Shown here one piece after another: positions 17,923 through 25,225 of a stretch of DNA of 26,413 bases (its first letter is position 1; each line of letters begins with the position of its first letter). The notes below the pieces were generated by a model. The model made no database searches and was not told the origin of the DNA. It was given only the letters and a program-made list of their open reading frames with translations. Source of the stretch: Chara braunii (taxonomy: Eukaryota; Streptophyta; Charophyceae; Charales; Characeae); NCBI GenBank assembly GCA_003427395.1, contig BFEA01000058.1:4073139-4099551 (forward strand), in the 5' to 3' direction. The translations under genes were made by a program, and so were the position numbers.

Positions 17923-18263
17923 AAACATCCACCTATGCGAGGGAACCCTACGCTCTCAGGCAAGCAGTAAAGCACTAGAAACACTACTTGCTTGGGAGGC
18001 ACTTCAAAGTTTACTCAACCACGAGACACTAAGGTGGTTGAAGACAGGCCAAGTAAGCTTACGTGTCATCTTGGCCTGTGTCTTCAACCACCTCAGTGTC
18101 TCGTGGTCTGAATAATCTTTGAAGTGCCTCCCGAGCAAGTAGTGTTTCCAGTGCTCTAGTGCTTACCTGAGAGCGTAGTGTTCCCTCTCATAGGTGGATG
18201 TTGCTACATTCTCTGAAGCATCCTGGCAGACATGAACTTTACGGGCCTATATCCATTGCCATC
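17863..18263 (+). repeat. ~190-bp inverted duplication inside Element 2 RNase H
   Basis: Arm 1 (17863-18053) begins GATGGCCATGGATATAGGCC and ends GACAGGCCAAG. Arm 2 (18070-18263) is its imperfect reverse complement, running from CTTGGCCTGTG to GGCCTATATCCATTGCCATC. The spacer is 16 bp (TAAGCTTACGTGTCAT). Read on its own minus strand, arm 2 gives VATSTYEREHYALR, ALEHWKHYLLGRHFKDYSDH and ETLRWLKTQAKM, better preserved than arm 1. Plus-strand RNase H coding (WAAELDQYDTERKPIKGKYN) resumes right after arm 2. The structure could fold into a long hairpin. Confidence 0.9.
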
Positions 18264-18536
18264 CTAGGTGGGCCGCTGAGTTAGATCAGTATGACACCGA
18301 ACGTAAGCCAATTAAAGGGAAGTACAATGTAGTTGTGGATGCTCACCATCTGAGATCTGCAACAGAAAGTTAGAGAAGCATATGCACAGGACGCTATCCA
18401 TAGTGACCTTCTCAAGAGAGTTATGGAGTCCCAAAGTTCGAACCAGATTATCGCACTATTGATGGATTACTATTCGAGAAGACTAATGAAGTTGACCGCG
18501 TGTGCGTTCCTAACAGTGAGGAGATGTGTAGTTTGA
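18264..18536 (+). pseudogene. Element 2 RNase H C-terminus and integrase linker
   Basis: Directly after the inverted duplication the DNA encodes WAAELDQYDTERKPIKGKYN and VVVDA (about 18269-18347), the end of RNase H. Farther on, in another frame, come EAYAQDAIHSDLLKRVMESQ-like residues and DYRTIDGLLFEKTNEVDRV then CVPNSEEM, the linker before the integrase zinc finger. Frameshifts near 18350, 18430 and 18530 break it up. No single open frame covers the region. Confidence 0.65.
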
Positions 18537-19595
18537 GTTTTAGGGAAATCCCACGACACAGAGGGACACTTTGGTTGGCAAAAGACGCTAGCCAACCTCA
18601 TGCGCGTGTATATCTGGCCCGGAATGAAGGTCGGCTGCATAGAGTATGTCCGCAGTTGCAAAGTCTGTCAGAGAAACAAGACTACTACGCGAGCTCCTCT
18701 TGGTCTTCTTAGACCCTTGCCTATTCCTGATAGACCCGAAGATTCCGTGTCCATTGACTTTATGGATGTTGGGGTCAAGAGTAGGCATGGCAGAAGTCAA
18801 GTCATGGTTATAGTTGACATGTTTACTAAGTATGCCGTTTTCATTCCTTTGCTTGCAGAGGCGCGAACATATTTAGTAGTTCATAAGTTCTTTGACCATT
18901 GGGTCAGTGGGCATGGTATACCGCTGTCGATAGTTAGTGACAGAGATACCAGGTTCACCAATCAAAAGTGGTAGGAACTAATGAAAGTCTATGGGTCCAA
19001 GTTGAAGATGTCATTTGGCCGCCATCCTGAGACTAACGGTCAGACTGAACAAATGAACAAGCTCCTGCAACAAGTTTTGAGAATGTACATTAGCCCTGAC
19101 CAGATTAACTAGGATGAGATGCTCCCAAAGGTAGCCAGTGCATACAATAACAACGTGCACTTATCCACATGCCGTACCCCCAACGAACTGCACAAGTCCT
19201 TCAGACCGTGCATACCATTTGAGGGACTTAATCGGGATCGGATTCGGAGATTACCACCCGGTACACGAGAGTTTGTGATACAACACGAGAAAGAGATAGC
19301 TACCGCTGTTGATAATCTTAGGAAAGTCCATCACACAATGATAGAGCAAGCTAACAAGCACCATCGCCCCTCACAGTTTCAAGTATGCGACGTAGTCTGG
19401 GTCAAGTCAAAAGAGTTCGCTCTTGAGGAGAACATCTCACAAAAGTTACTGCCTGCATATAGAGGACCGTGGCCAGTCTTAGAAGTTAAGGGCGGAGAGG
19501 ATGGACCGTCCTATACTATTGAGATTCCAACACATCTCCACACCTACCCAGTGTTCCATGCGTCAAAGTTGTTGCCTTGCGTCACAAGTCAATAG
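18537..19595 (+). pseudogene. Element 2 integrase
   Basis: One frame with three TAG stops (18972, 19110, 19593) covers the whole integrase. It starts with the HHCC zinc finger: HDTEGHFGWQKTLANLMRVY (H-x4-H) and YVRSCKVCQRNK (C-x2-C). The core has SIDFMDVGVKS (first D), SIVSDRDTRFTNQKW (second D) and GRHPETNGQTEQMNKLL (E), so the D,D,E triad is intact. Then come ASAYNNNVHLSTCRTPNE, PFEGLN and the C-terminal FQVCDVVWVKS, PSYTIEIPTHLHTYPVFHAS block. The 19110 stop replaces a conserved tryptophan (TGG to TAG). The 18972 stop stands where relatives usually carry Q or K. Upstream of 18537 a TGA marks a frame change. Confidence 0.88.
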
Positions 19596-19844
19596 TTTCC
19601 ATCACACAGATCTATGATTCCTCCAGATATGGATGGAAGATATGACATTGATGGTATAGTAGGTGAGGATGTCTTTCGGACAGGAGGTAGAGGTCGTCCA
19701 CATAAACAGTACAAAGTCAAATTTGCCTTTCAAGAGTCAGAAGACGACCGCTGGTTCACGCGAACAAAACTTCTAGAGACAACTCCCGATATAGTACGAG
19801 CCTACGAAAGAGATAAGAAAGGTAAAGGTCCTGCCTTAGACTGA
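19596..19844 (+). pseudogene. Element 2 chromodomain-like C-terminus
   Basis: Same frame as the integrase, separated only by the TAG at 19593. It reads MIPPDMDGRYDIDGIVGEDV, then GRPHKQYKVKFAFQESEDDR and WFTRTKLLETTPDIVRAYER. The pattern of Y-D-I-D-x-I-V, Y-K-V-K-F and W matches the Element 1 chromodomain-like module and the chromodomain fold, which binds modified histones to target insertion. A TGA ends it about 30 bp before the polypurine tract, normal for chromoviruses. Apart from the stop before it, the domain is open. Confidence 0.8.
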
Positions 19845-19871
19845 AGTATTCTCGGAGGACCTCAAATTTAG

Positions 19872-19882
19872 GCCGGCGGGAG
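19872..19882 (+). promoter_or_regulatory. Polypurine tract of Element 2
   Basis: GGCCGGCGGGAG directly precedes the LTR start TGAAATGG at 19883. It is purine-rich with two C interruptions, so it is a weak match to a canonical tract, but the position is right. Confidence 0.45.
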
Positions 19883-20971
19883 TGAAATGGTTTTCACCTT
19901 TCTGCAGTCACAGATGCGGGCCGTAGAGTTCGATCCCCAGACCTTACCTTGCCCATGTACAGTATTGAGTTGACCCCCGAGTGTTAAAACCCTGGACCTG
20001 TGTTTTGGTAGTTGTGTGTTGTCTGTCGTAGGTAAGTGTAGTTGTAGGGGTCGATCTGTAGGTTTGGCGAGTAGGGGTCACAACTCATTAGAGGTCGTAG
20101 CTGTAGATGTTCTGAAAGGTCAAGGTTGTAGCTGCTACAATACTCGAAAGGCCAAGTCCACAGACTTCCGGAAGGTTCGGAAGTGACCTTTCGAAGTTGT
20201 CTCATGTTTAGCTAGAGGCAAGTGGGCAAGTGATAAGCCCAACGACACTGAGTCGGCAGTGCGAGTGCATTGAGTCGGCATTGCAATCCGGAAGTGGCCT
20301 TTCGAAGTTGTCTCACGTTTAGCTAGAGGCAAGTGGGCAAGTGGTAAGTCCAACAACACTGAGTCGGCAATCGACTGCATCGAGTCGGCAGTGCAATCCC
20401 GTGCGGTCAGCGGTATTGGCCCCTGTTAATCGCAGCCCAGTCAAGCAAGTACCATGAGGGTCTGTGTGCACCATGGGCGCAGTGGAAAGGGGGCAGGCCA
20501 ATGAGTTTTCAAAAGTATAAATCAAGAGGCAGCGCCCAACCATTCATTCATTTGCTGCGTAAACTATGCGGAAGCGCTGCTACAGCGTCTTGTGCGAAGG
20601 TGGTTTGCAGGTTGCCCAAAGACGAAGTGGGTTGAGGAGCGAGATTGTAGCCATAGCAGTAGTGGCGAGCGACCATAGCCGCCGTAGGTTAGAGGTAGCT
20701 GATAGTGTGTGTGTGTGTGGGATATCGAGTGAGCGTGCGTGGAGTATTCAGAGAGATTCAGAGTGAAGAGTGCGAACAGTGGGGTTGGACACAGTGAATA
20801 AGGTTGGGATGTACCGGCGTCGAGTGGCCATAGCCTGTTTGAAGTGAATTTGCATTTGAACTGTGTTCTCGACTTCCGTATCTCTGAGCTTTGAGTGGGC
20901 GCCCTGCGCCAATGTGAATCACTATCTGTTTGCATGCGTGTAAGGTAAAAAGGAAAGCGAGTCTAATTGCA
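19883..20971 (+). repeat. Element 2 3' LTR (1,089 bp)
   Basis: Starts TGAAATGGTTTTCACC and ends TCTAATTGCA, where Element 1 gag resumes. The first ~610 bp match the truncated 5' LTR; within it a 111-bp tandem duplication (about 20176-20397, words CCTTTCGAAGTTGTCTCA and GCAAGTGGGCAAGTG) is absent from the 5' LTR. The distal part holds a TATA box at 20516, a (GT)n near 20706 and a gap-free sequence with no gene. The right edge is fixed by the rejoined gag reading frame, not by LTR-LTR alignment. Confidence 0.8.
20516..20522 (+). promoter_or_regulatory. TATA box of the Element 2 3' LTR
   Basis: TATAAAT lies in AAAAGTATAAATCAAGAGGC, with a CCAAT-containing stretch (GGCCAATGAG) about 15 bp upstream. 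Initiation would fall near 20545-20555. This LTR part is missing from the 5' LTR, so transcription from here would run out of the element into Element 1 gag, antisense to it. Confidence 0.55.
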
Positions 20972-20975
20972 TCTT
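20972..20975 (+). repeat. Right target-site duplication of Element 2 (TCTT)
   Basis: TCTT directly follows the LTR terminal CA and matches 14155-14158. Confidence 0.7.
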
Positions 20976-21874
20976 GTTGCACTCCCCTCTAAATAGGAGG
21001 CAGCCACAAGCACTTCCTCGTGCGACAAGGTTAATTAACATTTGACATAGACTGGCACTGACCTCAACCATGTGTCGACGTCTTCGCCCCTCTTGTCCCC
21101 TGAGAAGGGTTTTGGGGAGGCGATGGCCGTCTTCGGCACCCACTGGCTTTGTCCCGGTACCTGTCCCACTCCAGGCTGTGGACCTTGGGGACTAGGCTGC
21201 TGCACTAGCTGCTGCTGTGCAGACTGCGAGACAGCAGGCTGCCCAGTCACGGCAACCTGCGACGGAGGTTGGGAACTGTACTGACGCTAGAGTTGTGTAT
21301 GGGGATACCCCAGTCACCGGTGGGACGAAAGGAGGATGTTGTACCACAGGCCAGGCACCACGCCGTGATGGTGATGGTGCCACCTGAGCTCGCCCGACCA
21401 TCATGGCCAGGCTCTGCTGGATGTCTTGTAAGAGCTACATTTGGTGATCCTGCATCTCTACTACACCTAGCAAGACCGTCTCACATCATCATCCATCTCT
21501 GTCAGGTCCATCGCCTCTAACTCACTAATATCCGCTTGTCTCCGCTGCATCCTGACTCTTGTTATAATCATCTTCTCTTTCTTCGCCTTTGTCTCCCCTA
21601 AAGCCTTTTGTAGTTGTGCCTCGTGAAGCGCTTGCTGTATGGTGACCTCTTTAGAAGTCAACACTATTGACTGGCTTGCCATAACGCCAGTGGACTGACT
21701 CAAGGTCTGTGCCATCGTTGACCCTACGGACCCTGAACTGCTGGCCTGGGAACTCTGCTGCGCAATAGTTGCCATGGCTGCTGAAGCAGCGACTTTGCTT
21801 GCGAATGCCCTGCTGGCCTCTGCTGCCCTAGCTCTCCGCCTGGGGAACGATTTTTCAAGCAGGTCCAGATTCAC
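20972..21874 (-). pseudogene. Element 1 gag N-terminal region
   Basis: Three overlapping minus-strand frames carry one gag N-terminus. 21874-21467 reads AAEASRAFASKVAASAAMAT, a Ser/Gln-rich stretch, then EVTIQQALHEAQLQKALGET and EAMDLTEMDDD, probably coiled coil. 21404-21192 reads MMVGRAQVAPSPSRRGAWPV. 21250-21035 reads QQQLVQQPSPQGPQPGVGQV, WVPKTAIASPKPFSGDKRGE and DVDTWLRSVPVYVKC, the typical gag entry. A TAA at 21035 is followed in the same frame by LTLSHEEVLVAASYLEGSAT, where Element 2 interrupts. The gag continues at 13954 and downward. Upstream of 21874 the sequence turns into a G-rich satellite, so the true start codon is not visible; the GTG at 21874 merely follows a stop. Confidence 0.8.
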
Positions 21875-22290
21875 AATCTAAATCGGATCGTAATGGGATC
21901 GGGGTGGGATCGGGGAGGGATTGAGTTGGGATCAGGTTGGGATTAAGGCGGGGTCGGGGTGGGAGCGACTCGGGATCAGGGTGAGACCGAAGTCAGGATG
22001 GGGATGGGGGTGGGATCAAGGAGGGGATCAAATCGGGAATGGGATGAAACCAGGGTGAGCCCGGGGTGGGAGCGAGACGGGATTGGGATATAAATGGGGT
22101 AGGGATCGGATCGGGGTCGGGATGGGACCGGGATGGGGACGAATCCGGAGGGGGATATAGCCGGGGGGGAACAGTCGTGCCCTTTTTTTAACCAAATTTT
22201 GGCAGCATTTGGCCTCCCCGCCTGAGGATTGATTTTTCAACCAGGTTCGGATTTACAATCAGAGTCGGATCGTGATGGGATCGGGGTGGG
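21835..22290 (+). repeat. Duplicated ~75-bp boundary block of the G-rich satellite
   Basis: A block with GATTTTTCAA, CAGGT, a GATTYACAATC word and TCGGATCGTRATGGGATCGG occurs at about 21835-21905 and again at about 22222-22290, about 390 bp apart. Each copy is followed by similar G-rich sequence. The first copy overlaps the proposed N-terminus of Element 1 gag. Confidence 0.8.
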
Positions 22291-23128
22291 ATCGGGGTGG
22301 GATCGGGTTGGGATGTAGGTGGGATCGAGTTGGGATTAAGGTGGGGTCGAGGTGGGAACGACTCAGGAACAGGGTAAGACCGAAGTCAGGATTGGGATGG
22401 GGATGGGATGAGGAAAGGGGAGCAAATCGAGATTAGGATTGAGCCGGGGTGGGCCCGGGATGGGAGCGAGACGGGATTGGGGTAGAAACGGGGTAGGGAT
22501 CGAGTCGGGATTGGGATTGAACCGGGGTGGGAACGTATCGGGAGTGGGAAAGAGCCGAGGGGGGAGCGAGTCGGGATTGGAAGGGAACCGTGGTGGGAGA
22601 GGGATGGCAGAGGGGTGAGAGCAAAACGAGATTGGGGTGGGAATAGGATTGGGGCGGGGATGAGGTCGGGATTAGGATGGGGATGGAATCTGGGTGGGGA
22701 TCTAATCGGGGGGGAATGAGGATTGGGATGGGGTTGGGGATGGGTAGGGATCAAATCGGAATTGGGCTGGAATCGAGGTGGGCGCGGGATGGGATCGAGT
22801 CAGGGTTGGGATGTGATGGAAGCGGGGTAGGACTCAAATCGGGGTGGGGGAACAAGTCGGGATGGGATCGGGGATGGGAACAAATTTGGGTGGGGCGAGA
22901 ATTGGGATAGGGATGGGATCGGGGTGGGGATCAACTCGGGATTGGGATGGAACCGGGGTGTGCCCGGGGTGGGATCAATTGAGATGGAGCCTGAGTGGGG
23001 ATTGAGTCGGGATTGGGATGGAACTGGGGCGGAAACGAATCGGGATTGGGATGGAACCGGGGTGGGAGCGAACCGGGAGCGAATCGGGATCGGGATTTGG
23101 GTGGGAACGGATCCGGATTGGGATGGCG
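21877..23128 (+). repeat. G-rich degenerate satellite (GGGATCGGGGTGGGA units)
   Basis: About 1.25 kb composed almost entirely of short words such as GGGATCGGGG, TGGGATTGGGATGG, GGTGGGAGCGAGTCGGGA. Cytosine is scarce on the plus strand, and G-runs of 3-5 recur every 5-8 bases. A single insert of ordinary sequence (about 22170-22250) interrupts it. Pro/Ser/Ile-rich frames on the minus strand (for example 22386-22754) are repeat translations. The region should readily form G-quadruplexes on the plus strand. Confidence 0.9.
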
Positions 23129-24138
23129 GGATCAAACTAATTGTAACGATCCTGGCTTCTGGTGTCGACAGAGGGGGCAAGTGGTATTGTAGGGATTAGA
23201 ATAGGAAACAAAGATCGGACCATGAGGCGGGCGAGGAGACTTGGCGAAGAAGAGTCGTGACGAGAGGGAGGGGAGTAGAAAAGAGAGACAGCGAAAAGAT
23301 TTGGGGGACAATATCGTAGCGTGGAGCTGTGAGTGGTGAAGCAGAAGCGGGAAATGGTTTAGAAGCAACGAGCCATTCTCACTCTACTCTTGCTTGGAGG
23401 CGTGCGGATAGTGTTTGGAAGTGGCAGGCTTACTGCCCTTGTCTTCTTCCGTGAACATACTTGAAGGCCGAAATGTTCCTTCTCTCTCGAGCTCTAGTCC
23501 TCGATCAGGCGCTCCCAGACTTACTGTTTTTCATAACCAGCAATGAGTGGCCGGCTTGACTACGCCCACGAGGTGTATCCTGGCTGCCCTGCTATGCAAA
23601 CCAGCCAGTCGGGCTATGGCTGCTTGAGGGAGATGTCTTCACTTCGGAGGGCGAACGTCGCCTCGGAGGAATTCGCTTGACTTCTTCCCTTCTTCGTGAC
23701 GAGCTTGCTTGCCTCCCTTCTCCTTGTCTCGTCTTTCCTTCGTCGGGTGCCGCTAACTTTTCCCCTTATGTTCCTCGCTTCCTATCTCCTCTTTCATCCT
23801 TTCTCCTTTTCCACCTGTCTTTCCTACCCTTATCCGTGCATAGCCACGCCCGAAGGCGTGGCGGAGAGCTACGGATGCCTTCCTTCACCTATCCTCTCAA
23901 CCTCGAGCTACCCACATGGAGATAGCGCGTGCGTGAAAAAGCGTGCGAAGTGAAGTGTGTTGGTTTGAAATTACGCGACTTGCGGACGCGGCAGCTAGCG
24001 CAAGAGAGGCGCTTACCGAGCGGCGCTAGCGGAAGTACCCTTTTGCCTGATGCTATTTGATTTTTGAACTTCGCTACCGCTCATTTTCCTTGCGCATTGA
24101 GGAGTCACCATCCCTCAAGTAAAGGCAGTATCACAGAC
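23129..24138. other. Unassigned region with a short perfect hairpin
   Basis: No recognisable gene. Plus-strand frames near 23677-23953 are Ser/Leu/Phe-rich because of a CT-rich stretch. A hairpin at 23832-23876 has an inner stem GCCACGCC / GGCGTGGC around the tetraloop CGAA and an outer ATCCGT / ACGGAT pair. The remainder shows no strong repeat. Confidence 0.4.
23832..23876. other. Perfect 8-bp stem hairpin with CGAA loop and outer 6-bp stem
   Basis: The inner arms (23843-23850 and 23855-23862) pair perfectly around CGAA; the outer arms (23832-23837 and 23871-23876) pair perfectly across small internal loops. It is not followed by a T-run and does not fit a tRNA cloverleaf. Function unknown. 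Confidence 0.6.
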
Positions 24139-24218
24139 AAAAGTCGTGACCCAAAGGCATGAGTCACTACGCACAGTCAAAAGTCATGTTCAAAAGTGAA
24201 AAGTCACGGTAGCAGTCC
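24139..24218 (+). repeat. Four 20-bp periodic AGTC units
   Basis: AGTC falls at 24142, 24162, 24182 and 24202, exactly 20 bp apart. Three of the four are AAAAGTC. The rest of each unit varies (GTGACCC, ACTACGC, ATGTTC, ACGGTAGC). Two helical turns of spacing would place the sites on one DNA face, as in enhancer arrays. It might be part of an LTR-like regulatory region, but no LTR was demonstrated. Confidence 0.65.
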
Positions 24219-24811
24219 AATGGAAATTCGGGAATGTTCCAGGCCGTGACATTCAGGTCTAGGGGATGTGGTACCGGAACCAGTCAGGACCCAAGAAACA
24301 AAGGCTGGCATGAGTTGGAGTGCAAACCAAGAGTTCAAAAGGACTGGCCAGCCTCACATTCGGGCAGATTGCTCATTCGCAAAGAGTGTGGAAGTGCTGG
24401 TGCATTTGTGCGCTAATGTGAGGGGCAGAGCGCTGAAGCCAGAGTGCTGTGCAAAGAGGGAGAGAGTGAGAGGAAGATAGCGCCGGCAGAGGGAAGGCAG
24501 CCATAGCTGCGCCAATGCAGGGTGTTAGTGTTAGTATCTAATAGTAGTCTTCAGAGAGTTGGTAGAGTGACAGTGGGTGTATTCAGAGTAGATTCTTGAG
24601 TAGTCGTAAGTGTGTGTGCATGCATGTGGTGAGAGAAGACTTGGCGAGGACATAGCTAGAGAGAAGACCAATAAGGAGGGGAGATACAAGAGGGAGAAGA
24701 GCAGTGGGAGAAGAGAATCTTACCTGAGAGTTGTGCTGGATATTGGTTACTTTTGACAAGTGCTGATGAGCGCTGGTGACTTCTACAATAATATAAGAAC
24801 CGCTAACGTCA
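24219..24811. other. Unassigned region, possible LTR-like DNA
   Basis: No gene recognised. The purine-rich stretch 24600-24720 has a word GAAGACTTGGCGAGGA similar to GGAGACTTGGCGAAGA at about 23236, and both are followed by GA-rich sequence, so a diverged repeat ~1.4 kb apart is possible. Confidence 0.35.
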
Positions 24812-24939
24812 TACCGCACGGCCCAGATTGCGGGCCGGTCACCACCCGCGGATGGCCCAGATCGCCGGCCGATGAGAAACTTTTCTCTTCGGCTGTGATT
24901 TGCGGGTGGTGACCGGCCCGCAATCTGGACCGTGCGATA
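24812..24939. repeat. ~128-bp foldback (imperfect inverted repeat)
   Basis: Outer arms of about 38 bp at 24812-24849 (CGCACGGCCCAGATTGCGGG, then CCGGTCACCACCCGC) and 24902-24939 pair with about two mismatches. Inside, GGCCGATGAGAAA (about 24868-24880) pairs with TTTCTCTTCGGCT (about 24881-24893), so the hairpin nearly closes end to end with only small bulges. A MITE/foldback element or a small-RNA precursor are both possible. No clear terminal duplication was seen. Confidence 0.85.
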
Positions 24940-24989
24940 CCGGTTCGCCCCTTCTGAACGCGCGCCTGAGCCCAACCCTGAAATCGCCC

Positions 24990-25065
24990 TTCAAAGGGGC
25001 GGGCTTCTTATTTGTCTCGACCGCACCTTCGAAGCGGCGAGCTTCTTATTTGTCTCAGCCTGTCT
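24990..25065 (+). repeat. 38-bp tandem duplication
   Basis: Units 24990-25027 and 25028-25065 share CTTC, a GGGGCGGGC/GCGGCGAGC variant and GCTTCTTATTTGTCTC. The first copy begins soon after the foldback. Confidence 0.8.
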
Positions 25066-25080
25066 CAGCTGCCATGACAC

Positions 25081-25160
25081 ACGACGACACGCTACGGCAA
25101 GCGACGGCACGCGACGGCACGCAACGGCAAGTGTTGGCATGGGATGCACGCGATGGCACA
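25081..25160 (+). repeat. ~10-bp GCGACGGCAC minisatellite
   Basis: Repeated ACGGCAAGCG, ACGGCACGCG, ACGGCACGCA, ACGGCAAGTG units, decaying toward GATGGCACACG. Leads into the (CT)n tract. Confidence 0.75.
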
Positions 25161-25175
25161 CGACGTGCTCATCGT

Positions 25176-25176
<1 letters not shown>

Positions 25177-25222
<46 letters not shown>
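25177..25222. repeat. (CT)n microsatellite
   Basis: A pure CT alternation of 46 bp between ATCGTG and GTGACTGTG. Confidence 0.95.

Positions 25223-25223
<1 letters not shown>

Positions 25224-25225
<2 letters not shown>

Larger units (their letters stand above)
14159..20971 (+). mobile_element. Element 2: degenerate Ty3/gypsy chromovirus-type retrotransposon nested in Element 1
   Basis: A 6.8-kb plus-strand element with a truncated 5' LTR (14159-14666), gag, zinc knuckle, protease, RT, RNase H, integrase, chromodomain, polypurine tract and a 1,089-bp 3' LTR (19883-20971). Termini are TG...CA with a TCTT duplication. It interrupts Element 1 gag at a codon that rejoins exactly when the element is removed. 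Coding capacity is destroyed by at least seven in-frame stops, several frameshifts, a 124-bp tandem duplication in RT and a ~190-bp inverted duplication in RNase H. The 5' LTR lacks the promoter-bearing distal half and no primer binding site is visible, so the copy should not be able to move. Confidence 0.88.
9481..21874 (-). mobile_element. Element 1: degenerate Ty3/gypsy chromovirus-type retrotransposon, split by Element 2
   Basis: Reading on the minus strand, the order is gag (21874-20972, interrupted, 14158-13086), protease, reverse transcriptase, RNase H, integrase zinc finger, integrase core and chromodomain (to 9526). RT before integrase is the Ty3/gypsy order, and the chromodomain-like C-terminus places it with chromoviruses. 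The element contains many frameshifts and stops, a substituted RT catalytic box and a missing RNase H segment, so it cannot be autonomous. The gag gene is cut by Element 2 with a short target duplication. The N-terminal end of gag abuts a G-rich satellite, and no 5' LTR or primer binding site was found there. Confidence 0.85.

Noticed and set aside
18085-18263. Independent minus-strand retroelement fragment encoding RNase H
   Set aside because: It mirrors the adjacent plus-strand sequence over its whole length with a 16-bp spacer, so an inverted duplication explains it better than a separate insertion.
19915-19945. tRNA B-box-like GAGTTCGATCCCC in the LTR
   Set aside because: No A box, no acceptor or anticodon stem around it; the other LTR copies have diverged at key bases.
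22386-22754. 122-codon Pro/Ser-rich minus-strand frame
   Set aside because: It is a by-product of the G-rich satellite; no non-repeat residues support a protein.
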